A program made the translations under genes and the position numbers. Shown here piece after piece: positions 8,811 to 17,465 of a DNA stretch of 64,000 nt (the stretch's first letter is position 1; each line of letters opens with the position of its first letter). The notes below the pieces were generated by a model. That model did no database searches. It had not been told where the DNA came from and saw nothing but the letters and a program-made list of their open reading frames with translations. The stretch comes from Pseudomonas frederiksbergensis (GTDB lineage Bacteria; Pseudomonadota; Gammaproteobacteria; Pseudomonadales; Pseudomonadaceae): the NCBI RefSeq assembly GCF_003732705.1, contig NZ_MOBR01000015.1:248001-312000 (forward strand). Reading direction: 5' to 3'.

Positions 8811-8824
8811 GGAATATAATTTCT
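8811..8824. promoter_or_regulatory. candidate IolR operator before ibpA
   Basis: GGAATATAATTTCT fits GGAA-N6-TTCC with one mismatch in the last base. That motif is the one I recall for RpiR-type IolR in Sinorhizobium, and an exact copy lies in the iolC-iolR gap of this window. It sits in the 129-bp gap between the iolW-like stop codon and the ibpA start. Confidence 0.45.
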
Positions 8825-8827
8825 ATA

Positions 8828-9898
8828 TCAACCAGTTTTAGAATTTAATTCTGATTTTATTCCACGGTGATCAAACTGGCCCAATTCCACCACTTGATGA
8901 CGCTCGGCACTCAAGCGCGCAGCGTCCAGAACACGGGTGGCCGCCAGTGCATCACGGGCCTCCACCGGCAATGGGCCACCGCTCTGCAACGCGGTTTGTA
9001 GCTGTAAATAGAACTGGTTCCAGCAGCCGCGTTCGGAGGGCACCCGTTCGCGCACCTCGCCTTGTTCGAACCAGCCCCAGCGTCGGTGCTCTTCGACGCC
9101 CCAGCGTTCACCTTCGGATTTTGGCGAGAGCCCGGCCAGCGTCAGGGCCTCCTGCCCGTCCAGCCCATCGACGCTGTAGCAGCCTTGGGTGCCGGTGACT
9201 CGAAAGCGGGGTCCGGGGGTGTTCTGCAGGCAACTCCCGCCCAGGTGCGAGGTGACGCCGTTGGCGTGGGTCAGGGACATAAAGAAGCCGTTGTCGTAGG
9301 TCTGGCCTTTTTCCAGGTACTCCAATTCGGCGTAGACCTGTGTGACCGGGCCGAACAGCAGCAACGCTTGATCCACCAAATGGCTGCCCAAATCCCGCAG
9401 GAAACCACCACCGCTGCCGTTGTTCACCGCTTGCGGCGAATAGCGTTCGATCCGGGATTCGAAGCGAGTGACCTGCCCCAGCGCGCCAGATTCGATGAGT
9501 TTGCGCACGGTGAGGAAGTCCGAATCCCAGCGTCGGTTCTGATAGACGCTGAGCCGCACACCCTGGCGCTCGGCCATGGTGATCAGGGTTTGTGCCTGTT
9601 GCGCATCGGCGGCGAACGGTTTGTCACTGACCACCGCGACCCCGTGCTCGATGCCATCGAGTACCAGCGCCGGACGGCCCTTAAGCGGCGTGGACACCAC
9701 CAGTGCGTCGATCCCGGCTTCCACCAGTTGGCCGATGCTGTCGAAGGCCGGCACACCGGGATGCTCGGCGGCCAACAACTGACGGCGCTCCGGGGAACGG
9801 GTGACCACACCGACAAACGTGGCACCCGGCAGGCTGCTGAGCAGCGGAGCATGGAAAAACCGGCCGCCATGGCCGTAACCGACAAGTCCGATACGCAT
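8828..9898 (-). CDS. Gfo/Idh/MocA oxidoreductase, scyllo-inositol dehydrogenase (IolW) type
   Basis: A 356-aa NAD(P)-dependent dehydrogenase. The N-terminal Rossmann fold starts MRIGLVGYGHGGRFFHAPLL, followed by the family motif SDKPFA near residue 95. The blocks LSVYQNRRWDSDFLTVRKLI and FLRDLGSHLVDQALLLFG follow the pattern of B. subtilis IolW/YvaA, the NADP-dependent scyllo-inositol dehydrogenase. It would interconvert scyllo-inositol and scyllo-inosose, linking another inositol isomer to the pathway. AAGGAG sits seven bases before the ATG. It lies between iolH and ibpA in the same orientation. Substrate is inferred; other polyol or sugar substrates are possible. Confidence 0.8.
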   Translation of the reverse strand: MRIGLVGYGHGGRFFHAPLLSSLPGATFVGVVTRSPERRQLLAAEHPGVPAFDSIGQLVEAGIDALVVSTPLKGRPALVLDGIEHGVAVVSDKPFAADAQQAQTLITMAERQGVRLSVYQNRRWDSDFLTVRKLIESGALGQVTRFESRIERYSPQAVNNGSGGGFLRDLGSHLVDQALLLFGPVTQVYAELEYLEKGQTYDNGFFMSLTHANGVTSHLGGSCLQNTPGPRFRVTGTQGCYSVDGLDGQEALTLAGLSPKSEGERWGVEEHRRWGWFEQGEVRERVPSERGCWNQFYLQLQTALQSGGPLPVEARDALAATRVLDAARLSAERHQVVELGQFDHRGIKSELNSKTG

Positions 9899-9914
9899 GA
9901 CTCAACTCCTTCTT

Positions 9915-10021
9915 GATCGTTCCCACGCTCTGCGTGGGAATGCATCAATGGACGCTCTGCGTCCGCTTTTGGGACGCGGAGCGTCCCGGGCTGCATTCCC
10001 ACGCAGAGCGTGGGAACGATC
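9915..10021. repeat. 107-bp palindromic repeat, copy 1
   Basis: Begins gatcgttcccacgctctgcg and ends with the inverse (gcgtgggaacgatc). Inner hairpins are built from ggacgctctgcgtcc and gggacgcggagcgtccc. A near-identical copy of the same length lies at 11060-11166. Both copies are inside the iol operon, flanking iolH. Confidence 0.85.
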
Positions 10022-10038
10022 GGTTAACCGCGATCCCG

Positions 10039-10143
10039 GTAGGAGCGAGGCTTGCCCGCGAAGGCGGTGTGTCAGGCGACGTCGATGTTGAATGTGCCGC
10101 CGCCTTCGCGGGCAAGTCGGATCGCCGCACCGCTCGCTCCTAC
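10039..10143. repeat. REPIN (gtaggagcgaggcttgcccgcg type)
   Basis: Left arm gtaggagcgaggcttgcccg; right arm ending ccgctcgctcctac. The right arm is interrupted by extra bases (gggcaagtcggatcgccgcac), so this copy looks decayed or carries an insertion. It lies between iolH and the iolW-like gene. Confidence 0.75.
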
Positions 10144-10161
10144 AGGGTTATTGTGTGGGGC

Positions 10162-11022
10162 TTAACGGCAGAGCTCGCTTTTGACCCGTTCCAGCATCAT
10201 CCGGTTGGACTCGTCCGGCCGGTCTTCCCAGGCGAACACCGACACCGTGGCAATCCCGTCGAATTGAATCTCGCGCAACGTGCCGAAGAACGCCTCCCAA
10301 TTGACTTCGCCCTGCCCGATGTCCAAATGCTGGTGCACGGTGGCCACCACACCCGGCGGGTTGACGATGTAGCGCAACCCCGAAGAAGCCTTGTGGTTGT
10401 AGGTATCGGCGATGATCAAGTGGCTCAGTTTCGAGCCGGCGTACTTGAGCATCGAAGTGATATCGCCCACGCCGTCGTCATAGAAAAACGTGTGCGGCGC
10501 GGCGTAGAGGTAGTTGATCCAGTCGCGATCCAGCCCGCGAATGATGTCCACCGACTCGTTGTTGCGCTCACAGAAATCGTAAGGGTGCGCCTGGATGTCG
10601 AGCTTGATGCCTTCGCGTTCGAATTCGGGGATCAACTCGTCCATGGAGCGCATGAACTGGTTTTCGCACACCAGCGGGTTGTCCGACTGGCCGGTGAATT
10701 CGGTGTTGACCAGTTCGCAGTCCATCTCCACCGCAATCTGGATCGCGCGCTTCCAGTTGCGCACGGCGGCGACCCGCAGGCCCTCGTCGGCGGCGGCCCA
10801 GTGGTACATCGGTAATAAGGAAGAGAGTTTGACCCCGGTGTCGCTCAGGGCTTTGCGAAATTCCTTGATCCGCGCCTTGTCGACCCTCGGGGCTTTGTAG
10901 AACGGCAGGAAGTCTTCGCGGGGCGAGAGCTCGATGTGTTCGTAACCGAGCTCGGCGACCTTATCGACCATCTTGCCCAGGGACAGGGTGCGGTACATGT
11001 AAGGGTCTAGTGCGATGCGCAT
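10162..11022 (-). CDS. iolH: sugar phosphate isomerase/epimerase, IolH-like
   Basis: A 286-aa TIM-barrel protein of the xylose-isomerase-like (AP endonuclease 2) family. The N-terminus MRIALDPYMYRTLSLGKMVD and the block NHKASSGLRYIVNPPG, followed by VHQHLDIGQGEVNWEAFF, match the IolH type seen in bacillar iol operons. Its exact reaction is not established; it is thought to act on an inositol-pathway intermediate or a sugar phosphate. Start: ATG 11022 with AAGGAG nine bases upstream. The frame stays open to 11352, but that extension would translate a palindromic repeat. It lies between iolG and the iolW-like gene, with repeats on both sides. Confidence 0.83.
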   Translation of the reverse strand: MRIALDPYMYRTLSLGKMVDKVAELGYEHIELSPREDFLPFYKAPRVDKARIKEFRKALSDTGVKLSSLLPMYHWAAADEGLRVAAVRNWKRAIQIAVEMDCELVNTEFTGQSDNPLVCENQFMRSMDELIPEFEREGIKLDIQAHPYDFCERNNESVDIIRGLDRDWINYLYAAPHTFFYDDGVGDITSMLKYAGSKLSHLIIADTYNHKASSGLRYIVNPPGVVATVHQHLDIGQGEVNWEAFFGTLREIQFDGIATVSVFAWEDRPDESNRMMLERVKSELCR

Positions 11023-11059
11023 GTTCTTGTTCTCCTTCACCAATCTCAGCCCTGACACT

Positions 11060-11166
11060 GATCGTTCCCACGCTCTGCGTGGGAATGCCGCCATGGACGC
11101 TCTGCGTCCGCTCTTGGGACGCGGAGCGTCCCGGGCTGCATTCCCACGCGGAGCATGGGAACGATC
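11060..11166. repeat. 107-bp palindromic repeat, copy 2
   Basis: Same length and almost the same sequence as 9915-10021, with a few substitutions (gccgccatgg for gcatcaatgg; gcggagcatggg for gcagagcgtggg). It ends five bases from the iolG stop codon. Confidence 0.85.
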
Positions 11167-11170
11167 ATCG

Positions 11171-12181
11171 TTAGCCGTAGAAATGTGGGCGCTCTGGTAG
11201 GCCGACTTTAACGATCTGGCCGTTGTTCTGGGCTTCAATGCACGCGTCTGCGGCGACGGCGGCGGCAAAGCCATCCCATGCCGATGGACCGCCGACTTGA
11301 CCTGCTCGCACGCCATCAATAAAGGCCTGAAGCTCGACGTCGTAGGCAGCAATAAACCGATCCTTCCAGTCCATCAGAATCGCATTCGACAGCTTCGCGC
11401 CACTGCGCAATTGCACCTGTTGCGGTTCCGGCAATTTAGCGATGCCGGTCTCCCCCACCACTTCGCACTGGATGTCGTAGCCGTACTGGCAGTTAACGAA
11501 CACTTCCACGTCGATGCGTGTGCCCTTGGCGGTTTCCAGCAGGACGATTTGCGGGTCTTTCAAATGCGCGAGGGCTTTGCTGGATTTGCGTGGGAACACC
11601 ACCTGCACCGAAACGTAGTCATCGTCGAGCAACCAGCGCAGCACGTCCAGTTCATGGATCAGGGTGTCGGTGATCGCCATGTCAGTCTTGTAGTTTTCGC
11701 CCACGGTCGGGTTGCGATGCGCGCAGTGCAGCATCAGCGGTTCACCGATCTGGCCGCTATCGATCACCGCTTTGAGGGCGCGATAACCTTCGTCGTACGG
11801 ACGCATGAAACCGACCTGCACCAGGCGCTTGCCGTGGGCCACTTCGGCTTCGACGATCTTGCGGCAGCCTTCGGCGGTGACGGCCAGTGGCTTTTCGCAG
11901 AACACGGGTTTGCCGGCAGCAATCGCGGCCAGCACAAATTCTTCGTGGCTCGGGCCCCAGGAGGTGACGAGGATGGCCTCGACTTCTGGCGCCTTGATCA
12001 GCGCGTGGCCATCGGGGTAGACCTCTGCGGTCAGTTTCAGATCAGCAACAACCTTGGCGGCTTGCTGCAAATTGATGTCGGTCACCGCGACGACCTGGCT
12101 ATTGAGCAAGGTCTGGCTGCAACGACGGATATGGTCCTGGCCGATGGCCCCGGTGCCGATGACGCCGATCTTCAAAGACAT
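11171..12181 (-). CDS. iolG: myo-inositol 2-dehydrogenase
   Basis: A 336-aa Gfo/Idh/MocA enzyme that oxidises myo-inositol with NAD+ to 2-keto-myo-inositol (scyllo-inosose), the first step of the pathway. The Rossmann motif is IGVIGTGAIGQDHIRR; the catalytic-lysine motif is FCEKPLA near residue 96; the substrate region includes GFMRPYDEGYRAL and DTLIHELDVLRWLL, with the active-site His. GGGAG lies seven bases before the ATG. It follows iolD by 32 bp in the same operon. It is clearly different from the IolW-like paralogue at 8828-9898. Confidence 0.92.
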   Translation of the reverse strand: MSLKIGVIGTGAIGQDHIRRCSQTLLNSQVVAVTDINLQQAAKVVADLKLTAEVYPDGHALIKAPEVEAILVTSWGPSHEEFVLAAIAAGKPVFCEKPLAVTAEGCRKIVEAEVAHGKRLVQVGFMRPYDEGYRALKAVIDSGQIGEPLMLHCAHRNPTVGENYKTDMAITDTLIHELDVLRWLLDDDYVSVQVVFPRKSSKALAHLKDPQIVLLETAKGTRIDVEVFVNCQYGYDIQCEVVGETGIAKLPEPQQVQLRSGAKLSNAILMDWKDRFIAAYDVELQAFIDGVRAGQVGGPSAWDGFAAAVAADACIEAQNNGQIVKVGLPERPHFYG

Positions 12182-12213
12182 ATAAACACTCCCGCTTATT
12201 GGTTTGAGGGCAA

Positions 12214-14145
12214 TCAGTACTGACGAGCCTTCGCCAGTCGTTCGTTCAGGGTCTTGGCCACCGCATCGGTGCGTGCACTGGTGGAGACTTGCGCCACGCC
12301 GACCCGCCACCACGACAGGTATTTATGAATCATCGTCTTGGGCAGAACCTTGATATCGATCAGCGTCGAAACGCTCTGCAACCGCGCATCCGCCAACGCC
12401 GCTTGCAGCTCTTCGACGGTGTTCACTTTGTAGGTCTTGCAGCCATAAGCCGCCGCGCTCATGGCGAAATCCACCGGCACGAAGCCGCCGTCGAGCTTGC
12501 CGGTTTCCGGATTACGGAAGCGGAACTCGGTGCCGAAGCTGTCCATGCCGTGTTCCATCTGCAGGTTGTTGATGCAACCGAAGGTCATGTTGTCCAGCAG
12601 CACCACGTTGATCTTGCGGCGCTCCTGAATCGAGGTCGCCAGCTCCGAGTGCAGCATCATGTAGGAGCCGTCGCCGACCAGCGCGTAGACCTCGCGATCC
12701 GGCTCGGCGAGCTTCACGCCCAACGCGGCGTTGACCTCGTATCCCATGCAGGAATAGCCGTACTCGACGTGGTAAGTGTTCACGCCCTTGCTGCGCCAAC
12801 TGCGCTGCAAGTCGCCGGGCAGGCTGCCGGCGGCGGCGACGATCACCGCGTCGTCGGCCAAGGTTTCATTGAGCACGCCGAGCACGCGGCTTTGGGTCAG
12901 GCAGGAACCGGTCAATTCGATGAATTCCCGCAGCACGGCCGGGTCCATGTGGTCGTTGATTTCCGGGACGAAGTCCTTGGCCTGGTAGTCGACCTGATAG
13001 ATGCGGTCGACTTCCTCATCCAGTTGCGCCTTGGCCTGACGCGGTTGATCGCCCCAGCTGGAGCGGTAATCGCCCAGTGCGTCAGCCAGTGCGAGCAAAC
13101 CGGTTTTGGCGTCGGCCAGCAGTTGCACGCCGTCGAGTTTCAGCGCATCGCAGGGGCTGATATTGAGGTTGAGAAACTGAACCTCAGGATGCTGGAACAA
13201 CGACTTCGAGGCGGTGGTGAAGTCGCTGTAGCGGGTGCCGATGCCGATGATCAGATCAGCGTCCTTGGCCAGCAGATTCGCCGCCAGACAACCGGTTTCG
13301 CCAATGCCGCCGACGTTCAGCGGATGGCTCGACACCACCGCGCTCTTGCCAGCCTGGGTCTCTGCGAAGGGAATGTCGAAGCGTTCGGCAAACGCCTGCA
13401 ACGCCGCATTTGCCCCGGAGTAACGCACCCCGCCACCGCAAATAATCAGCGGCTTGCGCTTGCCTTTGACCAGCGCCAACGCATCGCCAATCATCGCTTC
13501 AGTAGCCGGACGCCGCTCGATGCGGTGCACGCGTTTTTGCAGGAAGTAATCCGGGTAGTCGTAGGCCTCGGCTTGCACGTCTTGCGGCAAGGCCAGGGTC
13601 ACCGCGCCGGTTTCGGCGGGGTCGGTGAGCACGCGCATGGCGTGGATCGCGGCGGTCATCAGTTGCTCGGGACGGTTGATGCGGTCCCAGTATTTGCTCA
13701 CGGCTTTGAAGGCATCGTTGGTGCTGATGCTCAAGTCGTGGAACTGTTCGATCTGTTGCAGCACTGGGTCCGGTTGGCGGCAGGCGTAGACATCGCCGGG
13801 CAGCAGCAACAACGGAATGCGGTTGGCCGTGGCGGTTGCGGCAGCGGTCAGCATGTTGGCCGCGCCGGGGCCGACCGAGGACGAGCAGGCGTAGATCTTG
13901 CGCCGCAGGTGTTGCTTGGCGAAACCGATGGCGGCGTGGGCCATGCCCTGCTCGTTGCGGCCCTGATGCACGATCAAATCGCCGCTGTCCTGCTCCAACG
14001 CCTGGCCCAGGCCGAGCACGTTGCCATGGCCGAAAATGGTAAAGACCCCGGCGACGAATTTACTCTGGACGCCATCGACCTCGATGTACTGGTTATCGAG
14101 GAATTTCACCAGGGCCTGGGCCATGGTCAGTCTTGTTGTGGTCAT
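12214..14145 (-). CDS. iolD: 3D-(3,5/4)-trihydroxycyclohexane-1,2-dione hydrolase
   Basis: A 643-aa thiamine-diphosphate enzyme of the acetolactate-synthase fold that opens the ring of the diketone made by IolE to give 5-deoxy-glucuronate. The N-terminal PYR domain includes FGHGNVLGLGQALEQ and its Glu-containing region. The C-terminal PP domain carries the Mg-ThDP motif GDGSYMMLHSELATSI...NMTFGCINN. Length matches the family. AAGGA precedes the ATG by eight bases. It sits between iolI (after a REPIN) and iolG. Cytoplasmic. Confidence 0.93.
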   Translation of the reverse strand: MTTTRLTMAQALVKFLDNQYIEVDGVQSKFVAGVFTIFGHGNVLGLGQALEQDSGDLIVHQGRNEQGMAHAAIGFAKQHLRRKIYACSSSVGPGAANMLTAAATATANRIPLLLLPGDVYACRQPDPVLQQIEQFHDLSISTNDAFKAVSKYWDRINRPEQLMTAAIHAMRVLTDPAETGAVTLALPQDVQAEAYDYPDYFLQKRVHRIERRPATEAMIGDALALVKGKRKPLIICGGGVRYSGANAALQAFAERFDIPFAETQAGKSAVVSSHPLNVGGIGETGCLAANLLAKDADLIIGIGTRYSDFTTASKSLFQHPEVQFLNLNISPCDALKLDGVQLLADAKTGLLALADALGDYRSSWGDQPRQAKAQLDEEVDRIYQVDYQAKDFVPEINDHMDPAVLREFIELTGSCLTQSRVLGVLNETLADDAVIVAAAGSLPGDLQRSWRSKGVNTYHVEYGYSCMGYEVNAALGVKLAEPDREVYALVGDGSYMMLHSELATSIQERRKINVVLLDNMTFGCINNLQMEHGMDSFGTEFRFRNPETGKLDGGFVPVDFAMSAAAYGCKTYKVNTVEELQAALADARLQSVSTLIDIKVLPKTMIHKYLSWWRVGVAQVSTSARTDAVAKTLNERLAKARQY

Positions 14146-14175
14146 GTCCGATCCTTCAATAAACGAAGAAACCCT

Positions 14176-14265
14176 TGTGGGAGCGAGCCTGCTCGCGAAA
14201 GCGAAGTGTCAGGCAACATGGATGTTGGATGTGCCGCCGTCTTCGCGAGCAGGCTCGCTCCCACA
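14176..14265. repeat. REPIN (gtgggagcgagcctgctcgcg type)
   Basis: The arms tgtgggagcgagcctgctcg and cgagcaggctcgctcccaca are exact inverses, separated by a variable core. It fills the gap between iolI and iolD inside the operon. Confidence 0.88.
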
Positions 14266-14278
14266 GAGGGGATCTTCA

Positions 14279-15100
14279 TTAGCCTTGAGAGTTTTGCAGG
14301 TGGTTCATGCTCGCGCCGATCGCCTGTTCGATGTCCGCCAGGCCATGCACACTGTCGGCAAACGGTTCGAACGACAGGTAGCCGCTGTAACCGCTACCGA
14401 GCAACCGTTCGATCTGCGCGGCGTTGCCGAGGATGTCGCCCTCGCCCACCAGCACTCGATGGCCATCGCGGATGCTGTTGAGCGGGGCTTCGGCATCCTC
14501 GACACCCGAGATGTGCACCAGCCCGGTCAGCTCAGGGAAAAACTCCTGTTCACTGGCCAGATGATGGTGAAAAGTGTCGTGCACCAGCCGGAACACATCC
14601 AGCCCACCGATGGCCTTGATCGCGTCCACTGCCGTGCGTTTACGCCGCAACGAGCACTCTTCAAACCCCAGCGGTTCAATGAAACCGAGGATGCCGTGAT
14701 CACGCAAAATCGGCGCCAGTTCAGTCAGAGCCGTGCGCAACCCCGAAGCTCGTTCCGCTTCATTGCGCGGATCGGCGCGATCATTCAACGGGCACATGAC
14801 CAGCCCTTGCGCACCGCAATCCCGGGCATAAGCCGCCAGTTTCAATGCCTGCACACGGCGCTCGTCATTCCACACATCAAACGGGTACAGCGCGTTGATC
14901 GACAGCACGGTGATGCCTTTGGCCGCGCACAACTCACGCACCGTTTCAGGCGCGGTGCCGTCTTCGATTTCAACGCCTTTGAGGTCGTTGCGGATCTCGA
15001 TGGCGTCGGCCTTGAGGGTCACCGCCAGGTCGATGAACGCCGGCAGGGACAAACGTGGGGCGACCATACGGTTCAGGGCGAAACGCAGGGGCTTGCTCAT
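14279..15100 (-). CDS. iolI: 2-keto-myo-inositol isomerase (IolI-like TIM barrel)
   Basis: A 273-aa xylose-isomerase-like TIM barrel. The likely metal ligands are visible at strand ends: Glu in GFIEPLGF, Asp in LVHDTFHHH, His in LVHISGVED and Glu in YLSFEPFAD, matching the Glu-Asp-His-Glu set of IolI. The family interconverts 2-keto-myo-inositol and 1-keto-D-chiro-inositol, letting D-chiro-inositol enter the pathway. It lies 23 bp after iolA with GGAG before the ATG. The substrate assignment rests on context and on the metal-site pattern. Confidence 0.78.
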   Translation of the reverse strand: MSKPLRFALNRMVAPRLSLPAFIDLAVTLKADAIEIRNDLKGVEIEDGTAPETVRELCAAKGITVLSINALYPFDVWNDERRVQALKLAAYARDCGAQGLVMCPLNDRADPRNEAERASGLRTALTELAPILRDHGILGFIEPLGFEECSLRRKRTAVDAIKAIGGLDVFRLVHDTFHHHLASEQEFFPELTGLVHISGVEDAEAPLNSIRDGHRVLVGEGDILGNAAQIERLLGSGYSGYLSFEPFADSVHGLADIEQAIGASMNHLQNSQG

Positions 15101-15123
15101 TATTGTTGTTCTCCGCAGGTGAA

Positions 15124-16626
15124 TTATTTGGCGGTTGGCATGCTGAATTCAGGGCCTTTGGCGATGCTGTCGGGCCAGCGTTGCATCACGCTTTTGTAGC
15201 GACTGTAGAAACGGATGCCCTCTTCGCCATAAGCGTGGTGGTCGCCGAACAGCGAGCGCTTCCAGCCGCCGAACGAATGCCAGGCCATCGGCACCGGAAT
15301 CGGCACGTTGATGCCGACCATGCCGACCTTGATGGTGCGGGCAAACGCCCGGGCGATGCCGCCGTCACTGGTGAAACACGACACGCCATTGCCGAATTCG
15401 TGAGCGTTGATCAACGCCACGGCGCTGGCAAAATCCGGCACACGGACGATGCCCAGCACCGGGCCAAAAATCTCTTGCTGATAGATGCTCATCTCGGTCG
15501 TGACGTTATCGAACAGCGTCGCACCAACGAAGAAACCGTTCTCGGCCCCCGGCACCTTGAAGTTGCGGCCATCGACGATCAGTTGCGCGCCCTGGGCCAC
15601 GCCTTCGCCGATAAAACCTTCGACCTTGGCCTTGTGCTCGGCAGTGACCAGCGGCCCCATGTCGCTGTCGCCCTGCAGGCCGTTGCCGACCTTCAATTGG
15701 TCGATGCGCGGCAGCAACTTGGCGATCAATTGGTCGCCGACATCGCCCACCGCGACCGCAATCGAGATCGCCATGCAGCGTTCGCCGGCCGAACCGTAAG
15801 CCGCGCCGATCAACGCGTCGGCGGCTTGATCCAGATCCGCGTCGGGCATGACGATCATGTGGTTCTTCGCGCCGCCCAGTGCTTGCACACGCTTGCCGCG
15901 AGCGGTGGCCTGCTGGTGGATGTACTCGGCAATCGGCGTTGAGCCAACAAAGGAAATCGCCTCGATGTCCGGGTGTTGCAGCAAGGCGTCCACCGCCACT
16001 TTGTCGCCCTGGACCACGTTGAACACACCGTCTGGCAATCCGGCTTCGGTGAGCAAACGGGCCATGAGCAAACTGGCCGATGGATCGCGCTCGGACGGCT
16101 TGAGGATGAAGCAGTTACCAGTGACCAGCGCCAGGGGGATCATCCACAGCGGCACCATCACCGGGAAGTTGAACGGCGTGACCCCGGCGCAAACGCCCAG
16201 AGGCTGGCGCAGGTTCCAGTTGTCGATGCCGCCGCCGATGTTGTCGCTGAATTCGGTCTTGAGCAGGTTCGGCGCACCGCAAGCGTATTCGACGATTTCG
16301 ATGCCGCGAGTGACCTCACCCTTGGCGTCGGACAGCACTTTGCCGTGTTCGCGGCTGATGATTTCGGCCAGTTCGTTGTGATGACGGTCGAGCAGTTCCT
16401 TGAACTTGAACATCACCCGGGAGCGACGCAGGGACGATTGCTCGGACCACGCAGGGAAGGCTTTCAGGGCCGAGGCCACGGCTTCGACGACGGTCTTCTC
16501 GCTGGCCAGGCCGACCCGCGCCTGCACCGCACCGGTGGCCGGGTTGAACACGTTGCTAAAGCGCTCACTGCCGGTGTCTTGCACTTGGCCGCTGATGTAA
16601 TGGCCGATGACCGGGGCGTTGCTCAT
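15124..16626 (-). CDS. iolA: methylmalonate/malonate-semialdehyde dehydrogenase (acylating)
   Basis: A 500-aa CoA-acylating aldehyde dehydrogenase (MmsA/IolA). It converts malonate semialdehyde from the aldolase step, with CoA and NAD+, to acetyl-CoA and CO2. The nucleotide region is VFNVVQGDKVAVDALLQHPD followed by ISFVGSTPIAEYI. The catalytic Cys is in AAYGSAGERCMAIS. Start: ATG 16626, GGAG upstream, preferred over the extended frame to 16674. It lies between iolB and iolI. A copy serving valine degradation may exist elsewhere, but this position in the cluster indicates the inositol role. Confidence 0.92.
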   Translation of the reverse strand: MSNAPVIGHYISGQVQDTGSERFSNVFNPATGAVQARVGLASEKTVVEAVASALKAFPAWSEQSSLRRSRVMFKFKELLDRHHNELAEIISREHGKVLSDAKGEVTRGIEIVEYACGAPNLLKTEFSDNIGGGIDNWNLRQPLGVCAGVTPFNFPVMVPLWMIPLALVTGNCFILKPSERDPSASLLMARLLTEAGLPDGVFNVVQGDKVAVDALLQHPDIEAISFVGSTPIAEYIHQQATARGKRVQALGGAKNHMIVMPDADLDQAADALIGAAYGSAGERCMAISIAVAVGDVGDQLIAKLLPRIDQLKVGNGLQGDSDMGPLVTAEHKAKVEGFIGEGVAQGAQLIVDGRNFKVPGAENGFFVGATLFDNVTTEMSIYQQEIFGPVLGIVRVPDFASAVALINAHEFGNGVSCFTSDGGIARAFARTIKVGMVGINVPIPVPMAWHSFGGWKRSLFGDHHAYGEEGIRFYSRYKSVMQRWPDSIAKGPEFSMPTAK

Positions 16627-16655
16627 TGTTCTTGTTCTCCGTGCAAGTGTTGGAA

Positions 16656-17465
16656 TTAGAGATCCAGGAGCCAACTGTGCTGCGGATCGTTATGGAACTG
16701 CCAGACGCGTTTCGGCCCGGCCATCACGTTCAGGTAATACGACTCGTAGCCGTACGGCACGCTGACCGGGTGGTAACCCTTGGGCACCACCACCAGGTCG
16801 CTGTTTTCCACGGCCATGGCCTGATCGATGCTGCGGTCGTCGGTGTAGACCCGCTGGAACACGAAGCCCTGGGGCGGGTTGATCTGGTGGTAATAGGTTT
16901 CTTCAAGAAAGCTCTGGTGCGGCAGGTCGTCGGTGTCGTGCTTGTGCGGCGGGTAGCTCGACGAATGCCCGGACGGTGTGCGCACCTCCACCACCAGCAG
17001 CGAATGGGCGGGCTCGGTGTCGGGCAGGATGTCACACACGTAACGGGTGTTGGCGCCTTTGCCGCGTACGCTGCGTTTCATCGTTTCGGGTTTGATCAAA
17101 CGTGGGCCGAGGTTGTCGGCGGTTGAGCCGGGCGCGGCGCACACGGCGATTTGCACGTCGCTGAGGGCGACTACTTGCGCCTGACTGCCCGGCGGCAAAT
17201 AAGCAGCGAACGGCGATTTGTCTTCGAACACCGATTGGCGGTCGCCGATATTGTCCCAGTCGAACGCGCCCTGCCCCGGTGCTTCGCCCTTGATGCTGAC
17301 GCGACCGCTGAGCAGCACCAGGCATAACTCTTTATCGCCCGCAGACACCGGCAAAGTTTCGCCGAGGCTCAAGCGATACGCGGCGAAACCGACGTATTCC
17401 AGCTCACCCTTGCCCAACTCGACCATGGTCCGGCCATGGGCATTGCTTTTGACCAGCAGGCTCAT
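16656..17465 (-). CDS. iolB: 5-deoxy-glucuronate isomerase
   Basis: A 269-aa bicupin of the KduI/IolB family that isomerises 5-deoxy-D-glucuronate to 2-deoxy-5-keto-D-gluconate. The C-terminal cupin shows the metal-binding histidines in HSSSYPPHKHDTDDL and the Glu-containing LEETYYHQINP, with a final His in KGYHPVSVPYG. Length is normal. Its ATG overlaps the iolE stop codon by four bases (ATGA), so the two are translationally coupled. Confidence 0.94.
   Translation of the reverse strand: MSLLVKSNAHGRTMVELGKGELEYVGFAAYRLSLGETLPVSAGDKELCLVLLSGRVSIKGEAPGQGAFDWDNIGDRQSVFEDKSPFAAYLPPGSQAQVVALSDVQIAVCAAPGSTADNLGPRLIKPETMKRSVRGKGANTRYVCDILPDTEPAHSLLVVEVRTPSGHSSSYPPHKHDTDDLPHQSFLEETYYHQINPPQGFVFQRVYTDDRSIDQAMAVENSDLVVVPKGYHPVSVPYGYESYYLNVMAGPKRVWQFHNDPQHSWLLDL

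Noticed and set aside
11023..11352. N-terminal extension of iolH to 396 aa
   Set aside because: It would translate the 107-bp palindrome and the end of iolG; ATG 11022 has a good AAGGAG and the family start.
12289..14481. 730-codon plus-strand frame
   Set aside because: Antisense to iolD and extending through a REPIN; no motif and no ribosome site.
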